A stretch of DNA of 64,000 bases from the NCBI GenBank assembly GCA_963555705.1, contig OY743171.1, positions 19,219,352 to 19,283,351 on the forward strand. Direction: 5' to 3'. The stretch is from Ligustrum vulgare (lineage: Eukaryota > Streptophyta > Magnoliopsida > Lamiales > Oleaceae). The stretch's first letter is position 1; the number at the start of each line of letters is the position of its first letter. The notes under the pieces are model-generated. The model saw only the letters and a program-made list of their open reading frames with translations, had not been told where the DNA came from and made no database searches. Of this stretch, positions 11,332-23,716 are shown in pieces. The translations under genes were made by a program, and so were the position numbers.

Positions 11332-11852
11332 TTAACACAATTGATGCCACACCCTTGCACCGCCAACGACATTGACCCCGCCCCCGCCTCCAATGCTTAG
11401 ACCTAGCAACGTGCAACCCATCACAACACCTACCAACTTAAAAGAAGCAAGATAAAAGAAGAAAGAAGGAAAAAAAAAAAAAAAAAGAGAATCAAGATCC
11501 AAAATGATGCAGCAGCGTGCCATCAGTCGCCACCAGTCACACAACCACGTCTCAATGCCATCGCCTCAATGCCGCCCCACCAAAGTGATGTAGCAGCGTG
11601 CTGCCAATCGTCGACAGTCACTGCTGGTCACCACCAGCCACACAACCACCACTGTCTCCACATCATCATCCCACCACCAGTCAATAGTCACGACGTGCCG
11701 AGGAGGTTCTTGGCGGTGTGGGACTTCGGCGGAGATGGGTGTCGTCTTGATGGGTGAAGCATGTTGGTGTGCTTGGTGAGGGATAGTGGATTGATGTGGG
11801 GTGCTGGATGAAGGAGATTATTGTACTGAGAGGAGAATGGATTGATGTAGCG

Positions 11853-12088
11853 CTAGGAATAGATAATTAGGGTTTGAAATGTTTTATGGTTTAAAATTGG
11901 GACATGGTTGAATAATTAAAAAAATATTATTATGTAAATTTTTTAATTAATTAAAATTTGTGATACAAATCATAGTGGACTTGACAAAAAGTTAAATATT
12001 CAAGCCAAATAAAAGTGCAGTCTAGTCAACTATGTCGGAATTAGATGTATAATATGTGTTTTTCAAGTAGAAATGGGCCACTAAGCAA
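11853..12088 (+). repeat. Copy 2 of the dispersed segment at 2,666-2,900
   Basis: Near-identical to 2,666-2,900. It lacks the CACTA element on its left side and the probable solo LTR on its right side, and so gives the empty-site arrangement for both. Confidence 0.75.
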
Positions 12089-12099
12089 TATGTGTTTTT

Positions 12100-12400
12100 G
12101 AGGCTTAGGAGCACCTTCATCTGTGTCACTTGATTTTTCGGGGAAGCAGTGGAGGCTGGCGGTAGTGGTGCTACGACTACAACAGTGCTCAGGTGGCAGT
12201 GGTGGTGGTGGATGAGATTTTTGTTTTGATTTTGTTTGTGGTCGCGATGGCGACAACGGTGGTAGTGGTGGTGGTGGTAGTGGGGAGTGCTCAGGGGCGG
12301 TGAGCGGTTGTGGCGGTGGAAGTGAAGGTGAAGGTGGAAAGGGTTTAGCTTGGGAAGGTATGGGGTTCGATGGCTTGAATAGTGCTAGTAATCAATTATG
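12100..12400. other. G/T-rich, GGTGGTGG-type low-complexity tract
   Basis: Interior of the long-TIR element. Repeated GGTGGT triplets give open frames on both strands that look like simple-sequence artefacts. Confidence 0.5.
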
Positions 12401-12845
12401 GGTGATTGTGACAAATTATTAGGTAATTGTGACTAAAATATTAACTAAATGGGACTTTGAGTAGTGATTGTGATCAATTATTAGGTAACTATAACAAAAA
12501 TATCGACTAAATGTGATTTTGTGCAACTTATTACAAGTACGGAATGTGACAAATTATTAGGTAATTGTGATAAAAATGATTGACTAATCGTAACAAAAAA
12601 ATTAGTAAGTTGTGACCAATAAATAAATAATATGTGATCAATTATGGATAATTGTGACCAATTATTAGGTAACTGTGACCAAAAATACTAGCCGGACCAA
12701 GAAACGAGTAAATCGTGATAAATAAATAAATAATATGTGAGCAATTATGGTTGATTGTGACCAATTATATTAGAGATTGTTATCAATTGTGACTTTGTAT
12801 GACCATTGAATGAGGATTTGATGTGACCTACAGCATGTGAAATAT
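12400..12845 (+). repeat. Interior cluster of ATTGTGACC/AATTATTAGGTAA units
   Basis: Units of the form ATTGTGACNAATTATTAGGTAA recur about every 60-75 bases. They have the orientation of the right TIR but lie in the middle of the element. This suggests a second, nested or duplicated copy of the same element family. Confidence 0.55.
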
Positions 12846-12959
12846 GAAAAGGGTCACTACCCTAATACCTACTCAAGCCGGCACCAACCTCTAGCGCCTC
12901 GCCACCATGGACACTGATCACATTGACAACACTAGTACCTCTACCAACAATAAGCCACC

Positions 12960-13375
12960 ACCCCAAACCGCCAACCACCACACCCAGAAAGTGAACAAAC
13001 ACCACTACTAACCACCTCTCCACCACCAGCGGTTACCTCTCAACCACCACCAGCCATAGCCTCAGCCTCTTTCAAATCGTACCACCACCCATCGTTGTCC
13101 CCTTCTTCACACCACTACCTACATCATCACCATCTCCTCCAAAAGTGCACATGCAATCCCACACACAGAGTTCTACACTCATAATTCAACCCCTAAAATG
13201 CCAACAAACACACCAACAGCCACCTCTCCACCACCATTACCTCTCAAAAAGCACCACCCATAGCCTTAGTCGTCTCCAGATCGCACCACCACCCACCATC
13301 ATCTACTTCTCCAAACCACTACACACATCACCACCTTCACCTCCAAAAATGCACACACAAGTTCACGCAAAGTGC
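12960..13375 (+). repeat. C/A-rich tandem duplication, unit about 200 bp
   Basis: Two similar blocks (about 12,997-13,165 and 13,205-13,375) share CACCTCTCCACCACCA, then TTACCTCTCAA, AGCCTTAGTC-like and CTCCAAAA landmarks. The Pro/His-rich open frame at 13,145-13,513 comes from this composition and resembles no known family. Confidence 0.55.
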
Positions 13376-13519
13376 ACAGATCAGTATATACAATCGATAA
13401 CGGAAACACAGACAAAGATCTACACAAACGATGAGCCTACAATCACTAAAGAGAGATTTGAACCTACAGACGATAATGTAGTCGTTAAGAGTGACGACGC
13501 TCACATTCGTTGAATAGAG

Positions 13520-14872
13520 ATTGAGCACTATAATCGATTATCGATAGGACTGATCGATGATCTATTCGATTGCTATCACAACTACTCAGCACCATCGATG
13601 ATTGTAGCTTCATGACAAAGAGTTGGGATGGAGGGGGTCGGCGGAGGAGAGGGCTTAGCATCGGGTAACTGTAGCTTCGCGGTGAAGAGTTGGAACCGAG
13701 GGGATCGATGAAGGAGGGACATGCCGGAGAGATTGTAAAGTTTGAGTCGATAGTGTTGTTATGGTTGAAGGAGGTGAGCATTTATTCAAATAAAACGGCT
13801 ATGGGTGAATTAGATTAGGGTTGAAATGAATTGCGGATGGTGTTTTTGGTGGGATAATTTAATAATTATTATAATTATGAATAATTAAAAGTTAATTTTC
13901 ACCTGATTTACATATAAATAACTTGTAAATCTTAATTTTGGATTGTGAAGTTGAAAAGCAAGTTCCTATGATACAAATTACATGTACTCATGTTTTATAA
14001 GAACCAAATTCAAATATGAGATCAAACTTAGAAAACTTCAAAAATTAGGTTGTAATTAAAATTTAAATAAATAATTAATAAATTTAAATAATTTAAAATT
14101 AAATTAAATATCCAATCCTAGCTCAATCTCACACAACACAAAACACTAATTATTTTCTCTCTCTGTATATCTGTATTCCATCGACTCTTTCAATCAATTC
14201 TTCAGACCCACATTCGCCTTCTTCAGACCACCCCGCTGGCTTCTACAACTGCTTTGAACCTCGCTGGAGAAACCATCGCTGGAAGCTGCGATCTCAAGGT
14301 AACTGTGACGGCGCTATTTCCTAGAGGCAGCAGCGACGATTCTTGCAGGGTATGTTGCTGCTGCACGAGATTTCGACCGTTTTTGTTCATCGATGGGCAT
14401 TGCTGCACGATGTTATAGATATTGCTTCATTTGATTCTTGCTATTACAGATGGTGTCGACTTCATAGGGTATGTTGCTGCTGCACAAGATTTCGAACTTG
14501 ACTTCACCGAGGACGAATGGTGGACATACTCAGATCTGGAGAACGAGTGTCTTTAAGGTCAAATTAAATAGTTAGGGTGGTGGTTGTGGTGGTGTGGGGG
14601 TGGTGTTGTGGTGGTGGTGATGTGTTGTGGTGTTGTGGTGTGGTGGATGTGGTGGTGGTGGTGGTGGATGTGGTGGTGCTGTGCATTCACCACATTTTTT
14701 ATTATCGTTTTTTTTTTTTAGTTGAGCCTGACATTGGGGCGGATGCGGATGCGGCGATTTCGATGATATTAAAGTGGTACCATGGTGGTGGTGGTGTCAA
14801 GATGGTGATAGCGATGATGTGGTGTTGAGATAGTTGTAGCGGCGATGTGTCGATTTTGTGAGATAACATTTT
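13520..14872. other. Rest of the long-TIR element interior
   Basis: Mixed sequence. 14,030-14,110 contains AAAAATTAGGTTGTAATTAAAATTT-like sequence resembling part of the TIR. A CT-rich, 5'UTR-like stretch follows (14,150-14,230), and 14,577-14,700 is GTGGTG-rich. No transposase and no clear captured exon was recognised. Confidence 0.45.
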
Positions 14873-15364
14873 ATCAAGTTCTAATATTTTGATAAATGTG
14901 ACTTAAAAAAATTGTGACCTACTTATTGATAAGTTGTGATTAGAAATAAAATAATTGTGACCTAATAATTCGATAATTGTGATTTGAAAGATTCATGACC
15001 TAATAATTTGATAAGTTGTGACCTAGAAATAAGTAGGGATCGACAAATTTAGCACTTGTGACCTGCTAATTTGATAACTCGTGACCTTGAAATTAGTCGC
15101 GACTTAATTTTTTTTGATTGTGACCTAGAAATCAATCCAATTTGTGACCTATTATTTTTATAATTTGTAACTATGAAATCATTTTGTGACATAAGAATTT
15201 TTTTGTGACCTAAATATATAGTGTTGTGACTTTAATACATATAATTAATAAAATATTTTTAATTACTTAATTTAATTAATTAATCTTAATTACAACCTGA
15301 TCTTTGGAATTATACAAGTTTCATCTCGAATTTGAAATTTACATTTATAATTACCTTATTTATG
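14873..15364 (-). repeat. Right TIR with TTGTGACCTA repeats
   Basis: Inverse of the left arm. TTGTGACCTA units recur about eight to ten times before the AT-rich outer part that ends ATAATTACCTTATTTAT. Confidence 0.7.
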
Positions 15365-15967
15365 TTTTTTTCCTTGGCAATTTACAGAAGTGAACATGAT
15401 AATTGCACTCCATACTACATTTTTATTCTGTACTGAAATTTTACTTGCATTAATATTTTGATTGAATTTTTCTTACTTTCCTTCTTCCTCTTAAAAAACT
15501 TATAATATTCTCAGCAAACATCGCACCACCACTACTACCGCCACCACTGTGCCAACTCCGTTTTCCTCTACAAGGCTCGATGTGTTTTTGAAAGACATCA
15601 TCATTGGGTTTTCACTAAGTTTTCATTGATTCCACCTTGTTTGATTAAATTCTTGACTGAATATAACTAAAGTATCACAAAAAGTTTGTAAGTTTCAATG
15701 TGTCATACTGAAGTTCCGCCCTAAGTATCATAACAATTCGAAAAAATTCCAGGTTGTGATACCAAAAACTTGAGATTATCATAAGTTTCATGTTGTGATA
15801 CTTTAAAAGTATCATAAGTTTCATAATATAATACTTGTGATAAAGAATGTTTTTTTTAGAAAAAAAAAATTGAAGTATTTTTCAGCGATTTTTAAAAATG
15901 ATGTAAATCAGTAGTAGATATACCAATATATGTAAAGTATTTTTAAAAAGTACCTGAAAGTACCCAG
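15365..15967. other. Non-coding; AAGTATCATAAGTTTCAT repeats
   Basis: Between about 15,665 and 15,850 the phrase AGTATCATAA/TTGTGATACT recurs in direct and inverse form, like subterminal repeats of another small element. The ends could not be placed. Confidence 0.4.
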
Positions 15968-16205
15968 GTGATCTTACCCACAATGGACTGTGAATCTGTT
16001 TCCACATTGTATGACAAGTCATGGTGATTTTACCTGCTCTGTACTAATGCGAATCCCTTTCCACAGTGTGTAACCAGATATGATGATTTTACTCACTCTG
16101 CATTGTTGTGAATTCGTTTCCACAGTGTATGACAAGATACGTTATTTTACCCGCTCTGCATTGGTGTAAAATCGTTTCCACGGCGTATGACCAAATTATC
16201 AGAGG
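15968..16205 (+). repeat. Tandem repeat, about 59 bp x 4
   Basis: Four consecutive imperfect units share GATTTTACCCGCTCTGCA and CGTTTCCACAGTGTATGAC with 58-60 base periodicity. The block lies 5' of a Gypsy gag relic in the same orientation, where an LTR or leader is expected. Such LTR-internal tandem repeats are common in large chromovirus LTRs. Confidence 0.7.
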
Positions 16206-16980
16206 TTTTTGGGACCTACCCTGTACACATATAGGCTTTGGACCATGTACCAGGTAGCTTAGCCTTTGGGGTAGCTCTACGCACATATGACCAGTTATCA
16301 AATTCAGGTTATCAGTTATCAGATTTGTATGACTTTGTCTTGTACACGAGATTACTCTGTACATGAATGAGGTTGTTCATTGGGTACATTTTTGTGTGAT
16401 TTTCAGTATTACTTCAATTATTCAGATTTCAGATAATAGACTTCAGTTTATTAGATTTCAAATAACAGAATTCAGTTTATCCAGTTTACTGAAAAAGAAT
16501 TCAGCTTATAGCATGATGAAATGACAATTTATTCTCATTTCTCACAATATCAAATGACCTATACCCCTTATGCTTTACGTATGCTCATTTAGAATAAGGT
16601 GTAAAGAGTTTTATGATTCAATCATGTTTTAGTCTTAAGGGTACGTATTAGAATTATAGAATAAGTAAAACTTTTCCAGTAAAAATGCATAAAGGATGAA
16701 AGCATATTATTTTCGAATTGTTCCACTCTCTAAGCTACAAACTCACATATTTTATTTTACTATTTTTTATCAGATAGTAGCTGAGTTGAGCAACTTTGGA
16801 GCCTCTTGACCCACCAAGTCGAGCCACATATCATTGGGTTAGATTGATCCAAAGTAGATATATGGATCCTTATGTTATCACGTTGCTTAATCTTAGGAAT
16901 GTATTTAATGAATACTACTACATTTGTTCTTATACAGATGATAAAAAAAAATGAATTTTGAAATTAGTATAGAATTCAAT
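16206..16980 (+). repeat. Probable degenerate 5' LTR/leader of the Gypsy relic
   Basis: Repeated TCAGATTTCAGATAA-type sequence and a GAGTTGAGCAACTTTGGAGCC block precede gag, as in Tekay/Del-type LTRs. No intact tRNA primer site was found, so the LTR boundary is unknown. Confidence 0.45.
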
Positions 16981-18976
16981 TATGGCTTAATATCGAAAGA
17001 AGTTTATGGAGTTAACAAAATATGCTATTGTTCTTGTGGCTAATGAAGCTGATAAATGTAGAAGGTTTGAATATGGTTTAAAGGAGGAAATTAGATCAGT
17101 GGTGATAGCTACAGGGTGTCAAAATTTTGATGTTGTAGAAGGAGCTTTAAGAGTAGAGAAGAGTCTTTCTAAGCGATAGAGTGATAGAGAACAAATGAGG
17201 AATAGTATTAGTTGTTGTAATTTTCGAAAAAAGCCTCCATAGATAGGCGTCAAGGAAAGATTTTAGAGTAGTTGGACTTGGTACTTCCTCTTCAAGTAGC
17301 TTCAATTCTAGGTCTCGAGGAAGCCATAGTTCAAGAGTTAATCTGAGATTAGTACAATCACCAGGGTCTAGACGTACTCAGGCTCAAGGATCCTTCCAAG
17401 GGCTTACTCCTAGACAACGTGGAAGTTCTGTTGTTGTCAAGAGTTCCTCACTATCAGACCTGTGGAAAATTCCATCATGGTGAGTTCCTCAAAGGTTTTC
17501 GTATTTGTTATCATTGTGGTCAGGTCGGGCACATGAGGAGAGAGTTCCCTTTTCACCTACAACAATGTTGTATCACAATAGATATCTTCAAACCCATATC
17601 TCAGTACAGTTAGATAGAATCAGAACCATGATACCTTCGTATAAAAAGCAGGTGCTACTAGTGTTGTTTAATCTGATGTCGATGGTAATAGTAGTACTAG
17701 AAAAAAAAGGCCAGATAGGACATCCCTAGACTCGGGGACGAGTTTTTGCAGTGGCTCAGTATGCTGCCAATAAGTCACTCTCATTTATATTTCGGGGTTT
17801 TGTATTCTCCAAGATTGACTTGCGTTCAGGATATCATCAGCTCAAGATTGACTGCTTTTAGGTCTCAATATGGCTATTATGGGTTTCTTGTTATGCCATT
17901 TGGGTTAACTGATGCCTCGAATGCATTTATGGATTTGATGGATAGAGTGTTCCAACCGTACCTAGACAAGTTTGTGAATATCTTTATTGATGATATATTA
18001 ATTTATTCTCGTAGTTGAGAAGAGCATGCTGAACAATTATTTTGCAAATTTTGTGAGATAAGACAAAAGTATTGAGTTTCCTCGACCTAGCAGGATATTA
18101 TCGTGAATTGTGGATGACTTTTCTAGAATTGCCCTTCCTTTGACTAGTTTGACTCAGAAGAACTGTAAATTCTTGTGAAATGATGAATGTGAAAAAAGGG
18201 TTTTCAAGAGTAAAGAAAGATTAACTTATACTTATATTCTTACTCTTTCATATCCAGGCAAAGAGTTTGTGAATTATAGACATTATCTATATGGTGGGAA
18301 ATGTCAAATATTTACAGATCACAAAAGCTTGAAATATATTTTGATCAAAAGAGAATTGAATTTAAGATAAGGGAGATGGCTAGAGTTGATTAAAGATTAT
18401 TACTGCAGAATGGATTATCATCTAGGGAAGGCTAATATTGTCGCAGATGCTCTTAGTTGAAACATTAGTAGTTCTTCGTATCAACTCAATGTAGAATGTG
18501 TTTCTTTGATTTGGGAGTTTAAGAACGTGCTCAGTTGTCAGCTACTATAGGAGCACTACTAGCTCATTTTCAGGTACGCTCTACCTTGATTGATAAGATT
18601 AAAGAAGCTCATTCTCAAGGCCAAATCATATGAACATTGGAGGCTAAAGTTAGTGTTGGGTTAAGGACATATTATATAATTAGAGATGATGATACTTTGA
18701 CTATAGGCAATAGATTGTGTGTTCCAAATATTCCATAATTGAAGAAAGAGATTTTGAAGAGGCACACAGTTTAGCTTATGCTATGCACCCAGATAGTATT
18801 AAAACATATCATACATTGAATGATCATTATCGGCGGTTAGGTATGAAGAGAGAGGTAGCATATTTGTATCTAAATGCCTTATATGTCAATAAGTAAAGCC
18901 AGTTCATCAGAAAGTAGCAAGATTATTACAACCATTACCTATACCAGAATGGAAATGAGAGTACATTACCATGGAC
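16981..18976 (+). pseudogene. Ty3/Gypsy (Tekay-like) gag-pol relic, truncated
   Basis: Gag-like residues KKFMELTKYA and EADKCRRFEYGLKEEIRS match the retrotransposon gag family. Next come a zinc knuckle (CYHCGQVGHM at about 17.5 kb, last Cys lost) and a reverse-transcriptase piece, [20 protein letters not shown] and then FIDDILIYS (17.86-18.02 kb), with the catalytic DD retained. An RNase H remnant (FTDHKSLKYI, NIVADALS) and the start of the integrase region (PLPIPEW at about 18.93 kb, then ITMD) follow. Many stops and frameshifts and the loss of most of protease and RT show long decay. The element ends abruptly at about 18,976, where an oppositely oriented Copia relic starts. Confidence 0.82.
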
Positions 18977-21976
18977 TTGTTGTTTGGTCTTTTTCGTACA
19001 CAAAATGGTCATTCAAATCTCCATTCAGAAAAGCTGTTTTTACATTCAATTGGTGTATTTCTAGATTTCGTAAGGCTGCAATAGCAATTAACATCCGGAT
19101 AGAAGTTTTTCTCGATACAGGAGAATAAGTATCAAAGTAATCTAAGCCTTCCTTTTGCTTATAATTTTTTATTACTAACCGAGCTTTATAAATATCAACG
19201 GAACTGTCTACTTTCATCTTTTTCTTGAAGATCCACTTGTAGCCCAAAGGCTTACAGCCTAGTGGAAGATCTATTAATTCCCAAGTATGATTTTTTAGGA
19301 TAGAATCGATTTCACTCTTGATGGCATCTTTCCACATATGACGGTTTGTAGAAGATATAGCTTCTTTATAGCTTTGAGGATCATTCTCCATCAAATATGT
19401 GAGAAATTCAAGGCCAAACGTCTTAGAAGTTTTGGTCCTTTTGCTCTGTCTAAGCTCATCCTCACCTTCTTCAACTGGATCTTTACTGCTACCAGAAGCA
19501 GAAGATTCCATAGTTCGTTTAATAGAAGTTAACTGTTTAGGAGATTTACAAGGAAATATATTCTCAAATAATTATGCATTCCTAGACTCCATGATTGTGT
19601 TTGGATCAATATCAGGTATATTAGAATAATGTACCAGAAACCTATATGCACTACTATTTTGTGCATAGCCAATGAACACACAGTCAATTGTCTTAGGGCC
19701 AATCTTGACCTTCTAAGGAGGAGGCACCGCGACCTTCACAAGATACCCCCACATTCGTAAGAATTTATACGAAGGTGTTTGGCTTGTCTAAAGTTCATAC
19801 GGATTCTTATCCATATTCTTTCTTAACACTTTATTCAAAAATATAATTCGCAGAAAGAATAGCTTCTCTCCACATGTTCTGTGGTAATCCAGAAATATCA
19901 ACATAGCATTAATCATTTCTTTTAAAGTTCAATTCTTACGCTCAACGATTTCGTTCTGCTAATGTGAATAAGGTGCAGTAGTTTGGTGAATTATTCCATG
20001 TTCAGCATAAAATTCACCAAATGGTGATTCATATTCACCAACACGATCACTTCGCAACACCTTATGTTCTTGCTAAGTTGATTTTCAACTTCATTCTTAT
20101 AAAGAATGAATTTATTGATAGCTTCTTCTTTACTTTTAAGAAAGTACACATAATAATATCTTGTGCTATTGTCGACAAAAGTAATGAAGTACTTATTGCC
20201 GCCTCTTGTATGGACAAACTTCAAGTCACACACATCACTGTATACTAGTCACAATGGTTCGGTACTTCTTTCAATATTATGAAGCTAAGACCTTGTAATC
20301 TTAGCCTCAACACAAGTTTCACATTTATGATTTGAATCAATTTGAAACCTAGGCAAGTAGTTTAATTTGCTTAGTCTACGTATTGCATTGTAATTTAAGT
20401 GACCTAATCTATCATGCTACGAATTAGGAGACTCAAGCAAGTAAACATAAGGAGTTTTCTCATTATTCATAACAGTCGGGGTTACAGCAATTACATTTAA
20501 TTTAAATAGGCCATTAGTCATATAGCCTTTCTCAACATAAACTCCTACTTTGGTAATCACCAGCTTGTTTGCCTCAATGACCATACGAAAACCATTCTTT
20601 CTCAGAAGAGACCTTGAGACCAGATTCTTGCAAATCTTTGGCACGTACATCACATTAGTCAGAGTAAGCTCTCTACTAGAGGTCACCTTCGGGATCACCG
20701 TGCCTTTACCGAGCCCTTCAAATGTTGCAGAGTTTCCCACGAGCAATTTTTCACCATTTGTAATTGGTGCAAAAGTGGTGAACATGCTCTTATTGGAGCA
20801 GACATGGCATGTGGCCCAGCGTCCATCCACCACTCATTTGGGTTAGACCCCACCCGGTTAACCTCACTAATCACCGCCGAAAGGTTTAGGTTAGACATGT
20901 CATCTGAGAGATGATCTCTCTCATTTCCAACCATATTAGCCTAAGGACACTGCTTGTTATCCCTCCGAGGCTAGCGACAGTTTGCTGATCGATGCTTAAC
21001 TTTGTCACAATTGAAGCACTTTCCATTAAATTGGAACTTAGGATTCTTAACTACCCCACCGGTAGGCTTCAATTGAGACCCTTTCATAGCCTGCTTTTTA
21101 TCATTTCGATTCCCGTTACCCTTCTTGACTTTAAAGGATTGACCTTTCTTAGTACCAGAGCTCTAGAAGTGCTCCAATACATTAGCCTCTCAGAGTAAGA
21201 ATTCTCTGACTTATGTTTAGCCAATTTGTTGTCCTGCTCAATGCGCAGCTTGATAATTAAATCATCGAAAGACATCTCTTTCCTTTTATGCTACAAATAG
21301 CTTTTGAAAGCCTTCCACTGAGGAGGTAACTTGGCTCACCACTGAACGTTAATCAACCATTTTGAAGTCCATACATGGACGGGCCAAGAATTTCTTAGAA
21401 CCAACATCCTCGATTTTGTATTTTTTTTCTAAGGACTCCTAGAGCACCTTAGCAAACTTCTTTACCACATACACGTGATACAAAGAATTTTGTAGGCCAT
21501 CCAGGACATAGTTGCGACACAAAAAATCAGCACTTTTCCATGCATCCCAAGCCGCAAGCCTATGCATATCAATGTCGTTTTCAGCCATGACAGGGGCATC
21601 CTCAGTGAGGAAACGTGCAAGACCCAAAGTAGTAAGATAGAAAACCATCTTGTTCTGCTATGTCTTAAAATCAGTCCCCGCAAACTTATTCGATCGAATC
21701 GCAAGATTCATTGGAAAAGGAGTTGAAAACGATGGCAAAGGTACCGAGACCACAACCCTAGGTACTGGCAATGCCAAACTGGATTGCCGAGGGCGCATGT
21801 ATAGGCAAAGTGGGGTTCACTCCAACATGAGGAATACCGCCACCAATTGTCCCATCAACGGGAGGAATACCAGTCGAGGTCTCCACGGTGTTAACAGCAG
21901 TCATTACAGGATTTGGTACACTGATACCAACAGCACTGCTTTCGTTGTTCACATCGTCATTTCCATGTGATGCCAT
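18977..21976 (-). pseudogene. Ty1/Copia gag-pol relic, 3' truncated
   Basis: Read on the minus strand from 21,976. The gag start is MASHGNDDVNNES. Degenerate gag follows (about 21.7-21.1 kb), then a protease-like segment with WWMDAG where active copies have D-S/T-G, and GAG-pre-integrase (about 20.83-20.42 kb). Integrase core pieces come next (NKYFITFVDNSTRYYYVYFL at about 20.2 kb). The N-terminal half of reverse transcriptase (19.5-18.98 kb) contains WIFKKKMKVD and then VKTAFLNGDL. It stops before the YVDD box at the junction with the Gypsy relic, so RT C-terminus, RNase H and the 3' LTR are gone. Many stops are present. Its 5' LTR may be the block at 38,955-39,447. Confidence 0.85.
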
Positions 21977-22578
21977 TTAACCTTAGAACAAGCAGCAACA
22001 ATTTAGAATAATAACGTTGTGAATAGATTCAAGATCTATAGTATAATTGCAACCTCAAAATTATAGGATCGAATTATATTGTCAAATTATAGACAACTTA
22101 ACAATATTTAAAAAACTATAAATCATTTACCAATCAAGAATTAAAAATTTAATGGACAAGTAATCATAATAAAATAATAGTTAATCATGAAGCAATCTTT
22201 ACAAAATGAATTAAAAAAAAAACTATGCAACATATAACTTTCCAAAAGATTTCATGAAGACACAATAAACAATACAAATATTAAAACCATGCAACCAACA
22301 AAAAAGAAACTACACAATGAAAAAAAATCCCATAAGACCATGATTTTTTTTTTTTTTTCAAAACTTGCACAACAAAAACATCTCGTAAATGGGCAATAGG
22401 TTAACAAATAAAAACCATTTATTTACATCCAAAACCAGACACGAGAGAAAAGACCACGCTAGAAGGAAAATAAAAACTTCCAGTAAACCAATTTTTTTTT
22501 CTCAACCTTATGGATTCATGCCTAATACACTTACTGCATCTAAATAAACAGATTACCGGCTATACGATTTTATGTAAG
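21977..22578 (-). other. Untranslated leader of the Copia relic
   Basis: AT-rich with no coding. It lies 5' of the Copia gag on the minus strand and continues on the far side of the large Gypsy insertion at 38,861. No initiator-Met primer site was recognised in it. Confidence 0.4.
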
Positions 22579-22583
22579 TTGTA

Positions 22584-23716
22584 CGTAGCGACCAAGAATT
22601 TTTTTCAATTACTAAATAAATATTTAATTTCACAAAAACGTGTCACTACTATTTCACCAATTTTTAAATTAAAGCGTGCTCGTCTAGTCATATTAATTAC
22701 TTCGAGCCAATAAAATATAATTTGAGCCCAATTCGATTTTCTAGCCCAATTTCATAATTTTAAATATTGACCAAGTCCAAAATTATTATTCATTTTAAAT
22801 ACGAATTATTTTAAGTCTAAAATTTCAAAGTTCAATTTTAATATTACCCAATTTATTTTTCATCCGAGTTTTATCTTTTAAATAATTATTTTTAGTAGCG
22901 TATTCTATTCGCACACGTATTCTCGTACCCCAAGTTTTCACAATTCTATTTTAAATAAAATGCTTCCATATCCAACGTCTCAATATTCTATTCCAATTAT
23001 AATACTTCCCATACCAATCTATATATACCCATATATTCCCTGAATCCAATTCACGCACACACAAAATCGCAACAATTTCCCAAGTTCAATTTCTCTTCTA
23101 CCTTCAATGGCACGGCAATCACCGAACCATAATCGATGCCATCACCAACCTCCATCGCGATGTCAAACTCACTGTCAGAAAACCAAAACCAATTTCGAAC
23201 CCCTATCAACCGGCTGCCAATCTGCATTCAAGATCCCACCATCATAAACTATAGCAACCGCCAACACTGAGCTCCAAACCCATACGACCCACTTCGGTTT
23301 TAACACCCAAGAAAACCCAAAACCCAGAATTAATTAACCAACAACTTATCTTCATCACCGCCGGCTGTTGTTGTCAAAATTTAGCCGAAAATTGCAACCC
23401 AAATCCAACTCTAAGCCTCATTTTCGTGCCCAAACACATCCCCAAAAATCTATTTTTTCACATACCCATGTACTCCCCTCCATCGCCTCACGCCTACGGT
23501 GTCATCGCCGGCATCGTCACCGGTGATTGACCTTGAAGGAGGGGCTTCGCCCCGCTCCATGTCATTATTGCTCTCTCGTCTCTCTCTTTATGTCATTATT
23601 GATAGAGAGAGAAAATATATGTATATATAATTTGATTATTTTGTTTATTAGACTCTTAGGTCCTCAAGTTTCAAAACCGCTGATATTAGTCCCTATTTTG
23701 TTTTAAAAGTTTTAAG
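22584..23716 (+). repeat. LTR1, 3' half deleted
   Basis: Starts CGTAGCGACCAAG, aligned with TGTAGCG of LTR3 (first base T to C). It aligns with LTR2 and LTR3 up to TTTTAAAAGTTTTAAG, then jumps into interior sequence ACGCCACC. The join has a two-base AG overlap with the intact interior at about 36,485 (TATAGACGCC), which suggests an illegitimate deletion that removed the rest of the LTR and the primer site. Confidence 0.8.

Larger units (their letters stand above)
10865..15364. mobile_element. Long-TIR element, Mutator-like, non-autonomous
   Basis: The first roughly 470 bases (10,865-11,331) are the inverse of the last roughly 490 (14,873-15,364). Both begin, reading inward, with ATAAATAAGGTAATTATAAAT, pass through TGTAATTA, and reach AACACTATATATTT and AGGTCACAAA motifs. 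Long divergent TIRs without an encoded transposase are typical of Mutator-like elements and their Pack-MULE derivatives. The interior has C/A-rich and G/T-rich tracts and a segment shared with 2.67-2.9 kb, but no recognisable transposase. Identity between the arms is visibly imperfect, so the element is old. An exact target duplication could not be assigned. Confidence 0.6.

Noticed and set aside
13145..13513. 122-codon Pro/His/Ser-rich open frame
   Set aside because: Arises from C/A-rich tandemly duplicated sequence inside a transposon. It shows no family resemblance and no codon-level conservation between the two repeat units.
14577..14828. Valine-rich 83-codon open frame
   Set aside because: Produced by GTGGTG simple repeats.
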